In this document: positions 1-12,353 of the stretch, piece after piece | Numbering within the stretch: the first letter of the stretch is position 1 | Layout: every line of letters begins with the position of its first letter | Source of the DNA: Paragorgia papillata | Lineage: Eukaryota; Cnidaria; Anthozoa; Scleralcyonacea; Coralliidae | Length of the DNA: 64,000 bases | Reading direction: 5' to 3' | Assembly: GCA_035771165.1 (NCBI GenBank) | Contig: JAWNZC010000014.1 | Coordinates: 124,001 to 188,000, forward strand | Notes under the pieces: model-generated | Database searches by the model: none | Told to the model about the DNA's origin: nothing | Seen by the model: only the letters and a program-made list of their open reading frames with translations | Translations under genes and position numbers: made by a program

Positions 1-138
1 GTGTTTTTAGATAAACAGCTTTAAGAAAACCAACAGTAATATTCCAACACATTTTATTGTTCAGAATATTTGAATAAAGATACACAGTTCTCTTTTATTT
101 GTATTCAAATCAACTCAGGGCCGAGAAAAAAGCGTATA

Positions 139-321
139 GACCTTATTCAAAAATGGCCGCCGAATTAGAATTCTTTTATGTGCATATAAATTAGCCCTTA
201 TGACCTCGTTTTAAAGTAAAAATTATTTTGAATTTCACACATGAAAACGAGTTCATAATGGCTAATTTATATGTATATAATTAAAAGAATTTTAATTCGG
301 CGGCCATTTTTGAATAAGGTC
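139..321. mobile_element. Palindromic MITE with TA target duplication
   Basis: The left end reads GACCTTATTCAAAAATGGCC and the right end is its inverted complement, so nearly the whole 183 bp folds into one hairpin. Both ends are flanked by TA (137-138 and 322-323), the target duplication expected of Tc1/mariner-type elements. There is no coding capacity. A related end (GCGGCCATCTTGAATAAGGC) occurs near 41272. Confidence 0.75.
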
Positions 322-554
322 TATTGACCGGTCGGTCAATATCGTAAAATCCCGACCTCTCGGGAACCAATCAGCGTGCGTTGTTTTGCGTACAACTTAA
401 TTGCTCATCCTTTATGGTCAGCAGTAAACATTTTGAAGCCACTGGAAGTAAACAGCATACTCCGAAGACAAAAACAACGCTCGAATATATAATAAATATA
501 ATAATAAATATCTTATTAACCTCGTTTGCTCGATCTGTACAGGAAAGTATCTGC

Positions 555-2144
555 TATGGGGCGCCAAATGTAAAAAAGTTGTTTAGGACAAAAATGTGTT
601 GATTTTACCATTATTTACCTATATAATACATTATTGGTAAACAATGTTTCTATCTGAGTTAACAATCTCTGGATGGTTTAGTGGGAAAGGATTATTTATT
701 AAATAATCTAGGGATTATTTATAAATAATCTAGGGATGGTTTAGTAAACCATGGATTGTTTGCTAAATAATCCCCGGATTGTTTATAAATAATCCAGGGA
801 TGGTTTAATAAACCATGAGTTTTTGTTAAATAATCTAAGGATTATTTGCGCGCGCCAAATGTAAAAAAAAGATGGCTGCCCGCCAAATGTAAAAAAAATA
901 TAGCATTGCCGGGGGGGACGTAAACAGCACCAAAAGGCGCCAATGTTATTAAATATTAGTAATTCATCGGGAAATAACGTTACGAACGTCCTTCATGAAA
1001 TCGCACGGCTCATACAGTCTGTGTCGAACAGTCTGTGTCGAACAGTCAAGGCTTTAACACGAAAGTAGAGCAGAAAGTTGTCCTTCCACATCGACAACCT
1101 GCGAATACATAGTCACATCGGGGACTCCCGAGATGGAGAGAAACGTCTGCGTTTATATATGGAGTAAACATTTCGTACTACGCACGCTGACACCACTGAT
1201 CAACGTCAATGCTCTGACTAACATATTTCAAAAAAAAATATTCTTGTTTTGCCACGATAACTTGTTTGCAAAGAAATTATGCTTGTTCTCAGCGTTATTT
1301 TTGTAATCGCTACTATAACAAATTGACAATCCGTACTATATTCAAACAAGAATATTTTTTTTGAAATCTGTTAGTCAGAGCATTGACGTTGATCTTGCAT
1401 GGTGTCAGCGTACGTAGTACGAAATGTTTACTCTCATAGATAAACGCAGACGTTTTCTCTCCGTCTCGGGAGTCCCCGATGTGACTGTAAGGTGGCTGTA
1501 TTCGCAGGTTGTCGATGTGGAAGGACGACTTTCTGCTCTACTTTCGTCATTTAAAGCCTTGACTGTTCGACACAGACTGTATGAGCCGTGCGATTTCATG
1601 AAGAACGTTCGTAACGTTATTTCCCAATGAATTACTAATATTTAATAGTAAAATGACAAAGGTTTAATACACAAAGGCGAAACTAATAACATTGGTGCTG
1701 TTTACGTCCCCCCGGCACGCAATACGCTGGTACCCATGCTCCTTCCTGTATGCTATATTTTTTTACATTTGGCGGGCAGCCATCTTTTTTTTACATTTGG
1801 CGCGCGCAAATAATCTTTAGATTATTTAACAAAAACGCATGGTTTATTAAACCATCCCTGGATTATTTATAAACAATCCGGGGATTATTTAGCAAACAAT
1901 CCATGGTTTACTAAACCACCCTAGTTTATTTATAAACAATCCCTGGAATATTTAATAAATAATACTTTTCCACTAAACCATCCAGAGATTGTTTGTAAAC
2001 AATCCATAGGTTATTTATAAATAATCTATAGATTGTTTAACTCAGATAGAAACATTGTTTACCAATAATGTATTATATAGGTAAATAATGATAAAATCAA
2101 CACATTTTTGTCCTAAACAATTTTTTTACATTTGGCGCCCCATA
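555..2144. mobile_element. Long-armed palindromic (fold-back) element
   Basis: The sequence from TATGGGGCGCCAAATG at 555 returns inverted, ending CATTTGGCGCCCCATA at 2144. The arms run roughly 555-1249 and 1344-2144 with indels between them, around a spacer of about 95 bp. The outer third of each arm (about 640-840 and 1800-2040) is built from repeated short self-complementary words such as GGATTATTTATAAATAATCC. No clear target duplication was found at the edges. The arms also carry a 68-codon open frame (1424-1630, plus strand) that is damaged in the left arm. Confidence 0.75.
1424..1630 (+). CDS. Short open frame inside the palindrome arm, unknown
   Basis: This 68-codon frame opens MFTLIDKRRRFLSVSG and ends MKNVRNVISQ before a stop. 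I do not recognise it. The inverted copy in the left arm (about 960-1180, minus strand) covers the same sequence but has a duplicated CAGTCTGTGTCGAA block and other indels, so only one copy is open. It may be a captured host fragment or chance. No promoter or partner gene is visible. Confidence 0.2.
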   Translation: MFTLIDKRRRFLSVSGVPDVTVRWLYSQVVDVEGRLSALLSSFKALTVRHRLYEPCDFMKNVRNVISQ

Positions 2145-2354
2145 ATTTGCCCTCGGTTTTATCGCACAATCCTCGCTCCTTCGTCGCTCGGTCTGTATGG
2201 AAACCTCAGGCAAATACTTTCCCATACCTCGCACTGGATTAATAAGTCCTTAGTGTAACCCTCTGAGTATAACCAGTCCACCCCTGAGCTAATCATAAGG
2301 ATAAAGGTATCTCACGAGTCACCAACACGAAGGTTTAATGCAAATATGTTATCT

Positions 2355-2360
2355 TTTATT
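2355..2360 (-). promoter_or_regulatory. Candidate polyadenylation signal of the FGF-like gene
   Basis: AATAAA on the minus strand (TTTATT on plus), about 370 bp past the stop codon and before the edge of the fold-back element at 2144. It is the nearest canonical hexamer I saw. Use is inferred. Confidence 0.4.
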
Positions 2361-2725
2361 TCTTAGTTAGAACATAATTTAGAAATTTTTTTTATAACTA
2401 TTAAGTCATGTAATTATGTACAACCATCACTCATAAATAATTATTTCATATTTTTTCGCTCTAAATGTTCTACGCGATGGATCATGGAAAACTATCATTT
2501 TCTTCTTGATAATGTCTCTGGTATAAATTAATGCGTTCACCAAACCCCTAAACTACAGTTCTTAATAATTTCCCTGAAAAAAATTATACAGCCAACTATT
2601 TTCTTGCTGACGCAACCAAAAATTGAAGTCGGATCTTTGAGTCTTTGATACTAAGTCTTTGATAGGAGAGGAGAAGATTTTTACACTTTTAGTGCATATC
2701 CTGCACGTTGTCGTTGGTAGGGCTC

Positions 2726-2926
2726 TCACGCACTGCTAATAATCTGAGCTAAGAAATGACTTCTTGACTCCAAACATGGACTACTGCCCAGCCAAGATGT
2801 CAGCGCATTTCCTTTCGTGTCGAGAGAAACCAGCCACCTCTCACTTGAGTACCGACAAGAACGATAAATGCTGAAGAAATTTTCTATGACAGCTTCTTCA
2901 AAAACACACTCCTCGCTGTCGACATC
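2726..2926 (-). CDS. FGF-like gene, coding exon 3 with stop
   Basis: After acceptor CCTTTTTTAATAG|GATGTC the frame gives 66 residues ending AQIISSA and a TGA at 2726-2728. EECVF, ENFFSIY, WLVSL and SHFL fall at the spacing of the last FGF exon. The usual Lys/Arg-rich heparan-sulfate loop after the Trp is replaced by a poorly basic segment (TKGNALTSWLGSSPCLESRS). Confidence 0.85.
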   Translation of the reverse strand, partial: DVDSEECVFEEAVIENFFSIYRSCRYSSERWLVSLDTKGNALTSWLGSSPCLESRSHFLAQIISSA

Positions 2927-5900
2927 CTATTAAAAAAGGATAAAACAGATTAAACAAGACGCCTAGATCAGGCGTGGCAAAGTAGAGATCTCCTCCGCAC
3001 AGGCTCTATACCGCGCGAGCAAAGGTGGGGGTGGGCCGAAAACTCCCAAAAGCGAAAGGAGCACTCCATCACACGGAAGTATGAATAGTAGCGGAAGTAA
3101 AATGTGCAAAAATGCAAAATCGTGACCCCCCCAAAAAAAAACCCAAAAAACCCCCAACAAAAACCCCAAAAGAAACCCAAGCCGAAACCTATAAAACTCG
3201 GCCTACCCTAAAAAAAAAATTCTTTGTCGGTTTGGTGTCAGTATCGTATCGTGATCATTCCGGAGTGGGGAGTGTACCCCGTACTTTCTCATATTACTGC
3301 CCAACCCAATTTTACGATCAATTCACTGACCAGTTTCTCATCAATTTAGCCACAAATCACGTTTTTTCCTACACGATATTTGTTTTACCGAGAAGTTTTG
3401 CGAAATGTGGGGTAAGTTTTGTTGGCGAGACCTTACGGAAGTATAGTTTCCTCCATATTCTTGCGTGGTGTTATCAACAACGCCATCTCATCTTCAGGCG
3501 TGGTGGATGATCCAACTGTCACGCCTTAAAAGCTGGATGAATTTACTTCGAAACGTCGCGCCAATAAAACGCACCTGGCTTAAAACTAGAAAAAGCCGGA
3601 TCTATTTTTAGATCAGAATATCTTAACGTCGTAGAGAAATCATGAAAGTTCCCTTACCCTATGCGCACGATCATAATTTTTTGCCGTTTCTCGTTACTCA
3701 GTAGGGACTTTAATGCGAGGACGACGACGGCGGTTAAAAAGCAAGATAAATCTTACAATTTAAAGAAGTCACGGTTAACTATTATATTTAGTATTTGAAG
3801 ATAGTTTAATGACTTCCCAAACGCCCCCAGTATTGCTAAAATGATTGTAGTGTACGTATTGAAGTCAATCTCAAGCAACAGTTCTCATCTTTTGGCCGTT
3901 GACGTCGTCCTGAAGACGTGAAAATCCTCTAAGTGGCGTTGTATAAAGAACGAGGACGGTGTTGTGATTACTCTAATTCATTCTTGTTGTTTTGCAAAAA
4001 GATTATTTTGTTTATAAAGGAACGTCGTCGTAGAGGTGTAACACAACACAGACTAGCTGCAACCTTAGACAAAAATACTGGGACACTTGAGATATGTCAT
4101 CTTCAAACAACTTCAAACCCCATGCCCCTTTTCAATGTTGAAAAATTTAGCGGGTGGATCAACTGAGATAGAAAAAATATCACTACAGATACTAGTCCAC
4201 AACATTGAATGAAGAGATAGAAAAGCCTTAAGTGTCCCAACATTTTGTCTTAGGTTGTAGAGTACATGCGTATGAAGGATGGCAATATATAAAAACTTTT
4301 CCCTGTGCGAATATCAACCCTTTTAAGCGCATGCATTGTTGTAGGACAACTTTGCTTTTTCACTCTGTCTGAAACATGCAAACAAAACATGCAGACAATT
4401 TTAGACAAAACTGAAACGCGATGGCTAGCCAGTATGTACGTATATATACTCCAGTCATCTAGCAACCGCACACTATTCAATTATTCTTCATTGTCATAAT
4501 TTTTTCCCAGTTTTTTACTTGTAACATTACTTTCTATTATAACATTGTAAAATGTTATTAACACGTTGAAGCCTAACGACGAGTCTTTACGGTTTATTCT
4601 GGCTAACGCCAGACGATTTTATTCAGCATCATCCTAATAGTTCCCTTAGTGAACCGTCATCGTACATCATTATACAGCATTATACATCATTATACAACAG
4701 GGAGAGGTCCAGACCTCAAAGTGTTAAGTGTCAGTAAAGTGAATTGACTTGAATCGACAAAATTTTCGTTAAAATGAACAGGTCACAGGTCTACTTATAA
4801 ACTGCCATTATTTGTACAGGTTCTTAAACCAAAAGAATAACCAGTCATGGTTTTACCACGCAGGCAAAAAGTAAGTATGAAAACTTTAATTTCATCACTG
4901 CAAATGTATTGCTAAATACGTTTATGATAAAAACAGGGAGGTAATGACGTCACATATTTGATGATGTCATAGAGGGGGAAAAACACGGCTTTCATTTAAG
5001 TATGCATGGATTTGTTAAATACGCTTTTCATAAATATTTATCTTTGATATGCATCGCAAGATTAAGTATAATCAAAGGACAACCCCCTAAAGAACACAAG
5101 TAATTTACGAAAAGTAACACACAATGGTAAAATTATAATCCGCTTCAAGATTTCCAATCCCCTTTCAGAAATACCTCCAGGCAGAGACCGCGGAGCAATT
5201 AATTTCGATTCCTCAAACTGAGGGGGTGTTTACATGGAGGCGAGCCAGCCCAGATACCGGATTAGCCCGCTTTGCCAAGATCGTGCTTGTGCTATTATTT
5301 CTTGTTAATTTTCATCTTGTGTTTATATGAGAGCCGAGCCAGCCCGCCTAGCCGAGATTTCGCTTTGTGAGACTGAGATCTCGGTTACCTGGGCTGTTTT
5401 TCCCCCATGTAAACACGATTGACCGGTCTTGGCTCGCCTCCATATAAACACCCTCTGAGACAGTGCCAATTTATTATGACATGTGCCTGCCAATAATCCG
5501 TTTAGCACCTTATAAACTATCTCTCTAAGGCCCTGTTTACATGGAGGTAGGGTAATCCTTCTAGAAGGGTTACCCTTTGAAACAAGGTTGTCCCTTGTAA
5601 AAGGGCTAACTCTTCTAATAGGGCCACCTTGGTTCAGCATGACCTTTACTATATTTTCGGTTTACATGTTATTGTTGCCGTCCTTTGCTTGATATCTTCA
5701 AAATATTTCACAAGGCCTGGTGTATAAGAACAGGAAGGGCAGTCACATTGCTAAAATCATTAAGATATTTTGTTCCGTACGCGTTTTTCCCCCCTCATTG
5801 AAACATAACCCTCCTGCCAGGGTCACCCTAAGCAAACGCGTTTACATGGCTTATGTAAACAAAAAGATAGCCCAGTTATATTCACATTTATACTCTTTCA

Positions 5901-8900
5901 CCGCCGAAGTCGACTTTTGCTATTTTACTCAGGCTAACGCCAGACGATTTTACTCGTCAAAGAAAGAAATCTAGAAGTCAAAGAGTTAAGAAAGGGGTAC
6001 AGAGAGGAAAGTGTCCCACAGCGCACCGATTCTGCGGTCTCCAACTTCCTTTATCAATTGTTTTGTGTGAGTATATATAAGTGGGATAAAATATTTCTTG
6101 AATATTTTTTTATATTTCTTTTTGGAGAAAAAAAGCGATCGCAATCACTTAAATTTTTTTTAATAACATCTTAGTTTAGATTTTCAAATTGAGTAAGGTC
6201 TTCTGGACTTCCAAGGCAAGCCTTTACTACAATAGCTTTGTACAGTAAAGCTGTAAAGCCAAAGAATGCCATACATTCCTGGCATTTTAAAAACAAATAT
6301 TTTTTCTTCTTGTCTAATAGGATTATAACCAAATCACAACACAGCTGATTACTTTGACCATGCTTTGGCCAAAACATGAACGTGCAGGTTTGAGGCTATG
6401 GGAATAACAGAATTACAGTATTACACCTCTGTAATCGGTAAGAAAATATATAGAAGAAATATTTATATGCATGCTATATAGATGGTTCATTGGTTCTTTA
6501 ACCCTTTACTTTGCAGTGTTGTGTGGAACAACTTTATATTTTACTCGGTCTAACGCCAGACTTGTCAAGGAGAGACATCTCGGAAAACCATGCATGAAAA
6601 GATTAAGCTATTTTACTAAGAGTTTCCAAGCCCAGTCATTACAACCCTATATACATGCAGGATCATATAATCTTTTGTCGTTTCCTGTTACTCATGCATT
6701 ATCGGGTACACAGACTGAGCTAGCTGCAACCAGCTACGGTAGTGAGTTTCCAACACCACAACCTTCTGTTATAGTCAGTTTCAGCTTGCTTTTGAAATTC
6801 GTTTGTCAACATTCGTTGGAAGGTTGGGAACTTGGTACGGAAGTTCGGCGTTGTGAAGTTCGTCGTGAAGTTCGAATTTAATAAGTTTTGAATTGAATTC
6901 CTTTGGTAAAATCACGGAGAAGAAGATTATTTGTTGTATCGAATATAATAATAGATACTTGGTTAAGCAGAAACAAATTGCCTCGCAACGTAGTTCGGAA
7001 CATTGTAATGTAAGTTCGGAATGTTCATTTCAATTATACGTATCGGATTTCAAAAGCAAGCTGAAACGGACTATAAATTATAAATATGATGGTAATTAAT
7101 ATAGAACGTTTCACCGGCGATCAGAAGACTGAGTTCACTGCATGATTTGAGTCCTGCGTATTACAATATAGTTGTGATATTCAATATAAAATTAAACATT
7201 CCAACAGTATTTTGTGAGAAGTATAAACTTACTGTAGCTCGAACTACACCGCTATCATCTATTGTAACAAACAACTCTGCTTCAACTCCCAACATTTTGA
7301 CTAGCCCTGCACCAACGGATATCATCTCCAAAATTGCTGAAAAAGAAAAACAAAGAGAAAATTGATTTTTATAAAAACTATAGACACACACACGCCAACC
7401 AAAACTTATATGGAGACTCATCCGAGGAAATGTTTTCCTCAACTTATTGTAAACCGATTTCTCCACCCAAAACAGGGGAAATCTTTTGTCATCTACTTAG
7501 GATGAAAGCATTTTCAACAAATATGTTGATAGAATGATAGTTTTAGAATATACAAACGACTTTGTATTTGAGGCGGGTTTTTGATGTCTCAGTTCAATCA
7601 CGATAATAACTATATAAAACTATAACAAAGCGAAAAGGTGGTATACTTTTGAGTCGATCAAGTTTTAGTAACGAAATGCTAGCGTTTCGAGCCGAGCCCT
7701 TCATCAGAGGAAAACGTTTTACTTTGATGAAAGCCAGGGCTCCGTTCGAAACGTCAGTATTTCGTTCCTGTAAATCTCGGCAGTTCGCTAAGCACTTTCG
7801 TTTTGCTAGATCCAAAACACTCTCCACGGCCGCAGCACTCCATTTTTTTACACTCTGGGACTAACTAGGATCACTAAATAGGACGAGAACGGATATTTAG
7901 GTTTTTTAAGAACTTCTTTATTCGTAGTCTAGTCTTTATTCAATGTCCATATTGTTGTGTTGCGGGGGCCAGTCTCCACACGTTTTGTCGGCGTGCGCCT
8001 GCCGAGCCCCAACACACGTCAACCTTGCGTCAAATCAGGTCAAATCATGTCGTTTAACGCCCCCGCAGGGTATTGTTCTGCCTAGTGCCTACGCATATAC
8101 AGGATGATCTCCCGCAGTATAAAATAATATCTAAATTACAGAAATAAATACTTAGACGAGATATCAGCTGATGTAGACAACCTATGAGCAAGCACAACAG
8201 CAGGATATCAGTAATATAATCCTGAAGCAGTTTATAATGACAGCAACAACAACTCAGTATTAAAGCATGTGCCAAAATGGACGAAAAGCTGTACCAGCAT
8301 GAGAAACAAAAGACACAGGTGCAAAGAATATTTTAAAATAGCTGCCAAACGGTAATTATTACCCACCGCGCCATTACTATGGGAGAAAACACCACTTGTA
8401 TATATGCTGTCTACATCCCATGACTATATAGGAAATGCCGCTTTAATTGTTCAGAAACCGCAGAAGTTGACCAATATCATTTTACATATATTATAAACCA
8501 CAATTTTCTAAAACTTCCCTCCTGCCACTATGTAACGATATATATCATAAACACGACAAATATACACAAAGCAAGCACTCGCACGATCATAACGTGTATA
8601 TACAGTAATATATATACTATAAACTGAATAAGAGGTGACCCGCTGTTACCCGTATTATATTAGAGGGCTATGTGAAGAAGACACCTAATGATTTCTTGGC
8701 ACGCATTGAAGTTAAATATTTCAGGAGTTTCGATCCCCTTCGCCGTACTGCCCATACACGACGATGACGCAGTGAAATATTTGGTCATTATTTGAAACAG
8801 TATGAATAGTAGACGGACTATAACTCTATATTTTACGCCCCTTGACGCAGTAAACGGTTATATACAATGTAAACAAAATATTGCCTCATGGCAAATAGTC

Positions 8901-9359
8901 TGTTTTTATTTGAACTTGTGTGTCCCCGGAACAAAATCGCAATAAGCTGGATTTCAGTGAAAATGTATATCAGACTAAAAGGGGACACTATCGCTCGTTT
9001 TTCCAGCAACTAGTGAGATCTCGTATGTCGGGAATATAGTCTCAGCATACTAAACGACTTTAAGAGGTCAAAATGTGCGTCATTATATACTCACTGTGAG
9101 GATCACTTTTACACCTTGTTCCCTTAACTGTGCCATTAGGATGAACAGCCAAATAATAACCATTTCGACAAACCAATCTGCGTCGACGCCTGCTTCGTTT
9201 GCCCATGAAGTTGTTACACCAGTCAGGGTCGGGAAGTAGTTGTGCAGAGATCGTCGAGAATCGAATATTCTTCAAAATTTCGGCTTTCTCCGATAAGGTA
9301 TCAACTTCTTCGATCTTAATCTCAAAGTCGTCTGGATCATAATAATAATTTAAAGCCAT
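2726..9359 (-). CDS. FGF-family growth factor, three exons, 189 aa (join 9095-9359, 7233-7336, 2726-2926)
   Basis: The spliced product is a beta-trefoil FGF. Exon 1 gives residues 1-88, an acidic N-terminus followed by a basic run at 54-61 (GKRSRRRRR) and the first trefoil strands (GYYLAVHPNGTVKGTR). Exon 2 is exactly 104 bp, the usual size of the middle FGF coding exon, and enters in phase 1. Exon 3 enters in phase 0 and holds the family Cys (EECVF, residue 130), the aromatic-rich ENFFSIYRS stretch, Trp154 (RWLVSLDTKGN) and a C-terminal SHFL. Intron positions and phases match vertebrate FGF1/2. No obvious secretion signal is present, although an in-frame ATG 14 codons upstream (9401) would add a short hydrophobic start. 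The lack of a signal and the basic run resemble intracellular FHFs (FGF11-14), but the exact subfamily is inference. Intron 2 is 4.3 kb and repeat-filled. Confidence 0.85.
3124..3184. repeat. C/A low-complexity tract in FGF intron 2
   Basis: Runs of CCCC and AAAA alternate over about 60 bp. This creates spurious proline/lysine-rich frames on plus and glycine/phenylalanine-rich frames on minus. Confidence 0.7.
5222..5453. mobile_element. MITE with TGA-type 3-bp duplication
   Basis: GGGGGTGTTTACATGGAGGC at the left mirrors GCCTCCATATAAACACCCTC at the right, with TGA on both sides. A 3-bp duplication fits PIF/Harbinger-type elements. A related TGTTTACATGGAGG end occurs again at about 5534. It lies inside FGF intron 2. 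Confidence 0.55.
7233..7336 (-). CDS. FGF-like gene, coding exon 2 (104 bp)
   Basis: Acceptor TCTTTTTCAG|CAATTTTGG and donor GCTACA|GTAAGTTT bound 104 bp. It encodes the trefoil segment ILEMISVGAGLVKMLGVEAE and on to TIDDSGVVRAT, aligning with the middle FGF exon (strands through the TDGLLYGS-type turn). Confidence 0.88.
7684..7707 (-). repeat. Dispersed CTGATGA..GAAAC motif copy
   Basis: The minus strand reads CTGATGAAGGGCTCGGCTCG then AAAC. A degraded plus-strand copy follows at about 7727-7765, so two copies sit back to back. This is the same family as at 13246, 13775, 14200 and 58351. Confidence 0.5.
9095..9359 (-). CDS. FGF-like gene, coding exon 1
   Basis: It starts at the ATG opening MALNYYYDPDDFEIK and ends at donor CACA|GTGAGTATA in phase 1, giving 88 codons plus one base. 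The start is not certain: an in-frame ATG at 9401 adds 14 residues, and a TTTTATATAG acceptor-like sequence lies just upstream of the chosen ATG, so a further 5' exon is possible. Confidence 0.85.
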
Positions 9360-9401
9360 CGTTTTCAATTCTATATAAAATAACAAACAAACTATATACA
9401 T

Positions 9402-12241
9402 CAGATAAGGACTATATACAATATTGAAATCAAGTAACTGTACGAATTAACCCATAAACAACTTTACCTCAAGTATATACTATCGATATTGTATAGTTAC
9501 ACCTCCTGACGCACGTCTTAGCTCTGAAGTTGATTCTGGTGTATCACGCGGTTATGACCGGACTGGCACAATTACCCCTTTTATATTAGCGGCAGGGGTG
9601 ACTAATCTAAATCCGCTCAGATCTAAATATATCGATAAGTCACTTTGCCATATGAGATCGCCTTAGGGTCATTCATTCGTTAAATTATCAAAATCGGGAA
9701 GTTGATTCAGAGAGTGTTAATTAATTATACCATACACTGAAGCTGTTCAAGAGATTTCTTTTATGCGCGAGCAGGCAAAATAAAGGGTCTTTATACAAAA
9801 CTAAATTATTGAGCCAGGCAAGTGAAACGACAAACTCACTCCATACTTTCAGTTTCGATTGTCGCAATGGCGACAAACTCACTCCATACTTTCAGAGTTT
9901 CAGTTTCGATTGTCGCAATGGATGAACCAGGCAGAAATCTAATTCTGGTAAGAAATATTATTGCCCAGCATACTGCTTTAAACAAAACCATAACACAAAA
10001 TAATTTTGAAACTTCCACTTTCATATTCAACAACAAACGACGTTCTCGAAAACAGTCAGACTCACTCGGATATACACATTAATAAGATTTCTCTTCCTAA
10101 ACTGCATGATACGTGACATATGTCGTGCACTCGGATGTAATGCTTTTTACTCGGGCTATCTGTGGTAGACGAGTCTAGGTTTCGGCTCCGTTATTTTTAT
10201 TATTATTTTTTTGTCTATGTTTCGAAATGGCAATCATTACGTCATCCCATCAGGCCTTGCGCGGCTGATGATGCGTGCCAAATGCTAGACTTCATGTTTT
10301 CTTTCTTCGCTTTCCTGAATCCTGATGTTTGATCAAGTTGTTTGAAGTCAAGTGTTCTTTCTTGGACGTGTTCAGTGTGTTCACAGACATAGCTATTGTT
10401 CAGTAATGTCGCTGGCAGGTATCTTGATCTTATATACGTTTACAATCGCTGATTAAACATGATCGTGCTGTGTTGATATTTAACACCAGAAGGGACTCGA
10501 CCTATGAACGCTGTGTGGAAATACGTTAAATACAGGCAATCGTGTATTGTGTTTTCTATCGGAGAATTAGATTGTGTTTTGACTATTTTCTGTGACCAAT
10601 GATGTTTAGACTTTTATAGGTAATTTAAGCTGCGAGTTTGCAGTAGCCCGAGTGAACGCCTGACTAGGCGTCTTGTTTGATCAAAAATGGGTTCTTGACA
10701 CGTTTGTTATCTGAAAGCAAACAAAACCCACTTTTCCAACAAACAACTTGCGTTTCTTTCATTGTTTAGGCTTGTCATAATCCCTTCCGTTTTGGCTTTT
10801 CTCTTTTTTTAGTCCGCTTTTCGACCATGTAGTATTATTTGCACATGTTCAGTTAGTGAGTGAGACAAGTGTATTTTACGAGTGTATAATATTACAGGTT
10901 TTCCTTCATTAAATTAAAAGAAAACATGACTTTACAGTGCAGTGTGATTATATATACTGATGATATAAGAGTATTAGATGAGCCACGGAGTGACTTGGAG
11001 GGTGAGATGTGGTGAGACTGCTAGGGTTACAACTAACAACTCTTTATTTTTACGTGAACGCGCGGCGAACTTTCATCATTGTTTCTCCTCACTCTTGTCT
11101 GTCAATTCTTATTAATTTCCATACTCAACTTTAGACGGAATCAATGAAAGAGTTCGCCAATTTGACCATACGAGAGACCGCAAGTCGGATGAAGTAATAA
11201 GTTTGCGGTCAAATAAGTGGTTTCCAAATTTAAAAAAAATAACGTAAACTTGACGTTCGAGGGAAGGCATGCATATATGCACTAAAGGCAGAAACGACTA
11301 TGCATGACTTTCACTCATTCAAACGACTATATTACAATAATTATATGCAACCGAATTAAAACATCTGATATATTGAGACAGTAAAATTAGCCTGCGTAAA
11401 ATGTGCACAACTATGTACTAGATCACTATATATATAGTAATAGGCCACTGAAGATAAAAGGAATATAACAGCCGTTTTGTTTTAGCATAATACGTCAGCA
11501 TAAAAAATATAGCTCAGGTCCATATGAACACTACATTTCTTTGTAAATGTTAATTGTGTTTACACTATTCCAGAGTGGTTTTCCGTAGCGTATATACGCT
11601 TAGCACTCCGGCTGCAAATCACTACGCTATCATGGTAAATTTACCACCATGACGTGCATGCACAGACACAAACCTATAATTTTGGGTCAGTGGGTGGTTA
11701 GAACTTGCGTAGATAATTCCGTATTGTTTACAATATTAAACTGTTAAAAGCGTACCATGCATGAGGAAGTGTATATACGAAGTCAACTCGAATAAGAAAT
11801 ATTAAGCTAACAGAGTAAAGACATTGAAATCATAAAAGTTTTCCTGAGCCTTGATGATTCTGTATATATTATTGTTCACACAATCACACTAGTCGGTTCA
11901 GACGGTTCCCAGTTTTATACTCAATACTATAATAACTCAATTTAGTCCGAGTTAACTTCGCACTATAGAAAATTTTAGTCATGAAATTATTTTTCCATGT
12001 TCCTGTTCCCGTGTTCCTATATAGTGTTGGCTAACAAGTTAATTAATCTTATAAAGGATTGGCGTTGCTGCATGTATATATGCGTGCAACTGCATTTTCC
12101 AAAATATAAAACCATCAGATCATAAATCATAAAAACCGATGACCGTGATGATGACATTCTAAAAATCCGATTCTTGTGCAACGACAATAAAATCTGTAGT
12201 CTAAAGACTATATATACACATACTGCGTAAAAAAGGTATCA
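9402..12241. other. Interval upstream of the FGF-like gene, no gene recognised
   Basis: This presumably holds the FGF promoter and any 5' non-coding exon. Visible structure is an imperfect tandem duplication of about 45 bp at 9827-9925 (GACAAACTCACTCCATACTT twice) and a small palindrome at about 11632-11652 (CATGGTAAATTTACCACCATG-like). Otherwise nothing is recognised. Confidence 0.5.
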
Positions 12242-12353
12242 GGCGTAACCATAGTCAGTAGAGATACATGGTCTGGAAACTCGGCAAACTTCAAAGCGCC
12301 TATAATGAGCTGTGATTTTATGTTGAACCGTAGCCTACACGGCTATCTTTAAA

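Noticed and set aside
4250..4480. Minus-strand frame ending GKSFYILPSF as FGF exon 3
   Set aside because: It lacks the conserved Trp and Cys. The segment 2726-2926 fits FGF exon 3 fully in phase, length and motifs.
6171..6377. 68-codon minus-strand frame as an FGF exon
   Set aside because: No FGF motif order and no matching splice phase.
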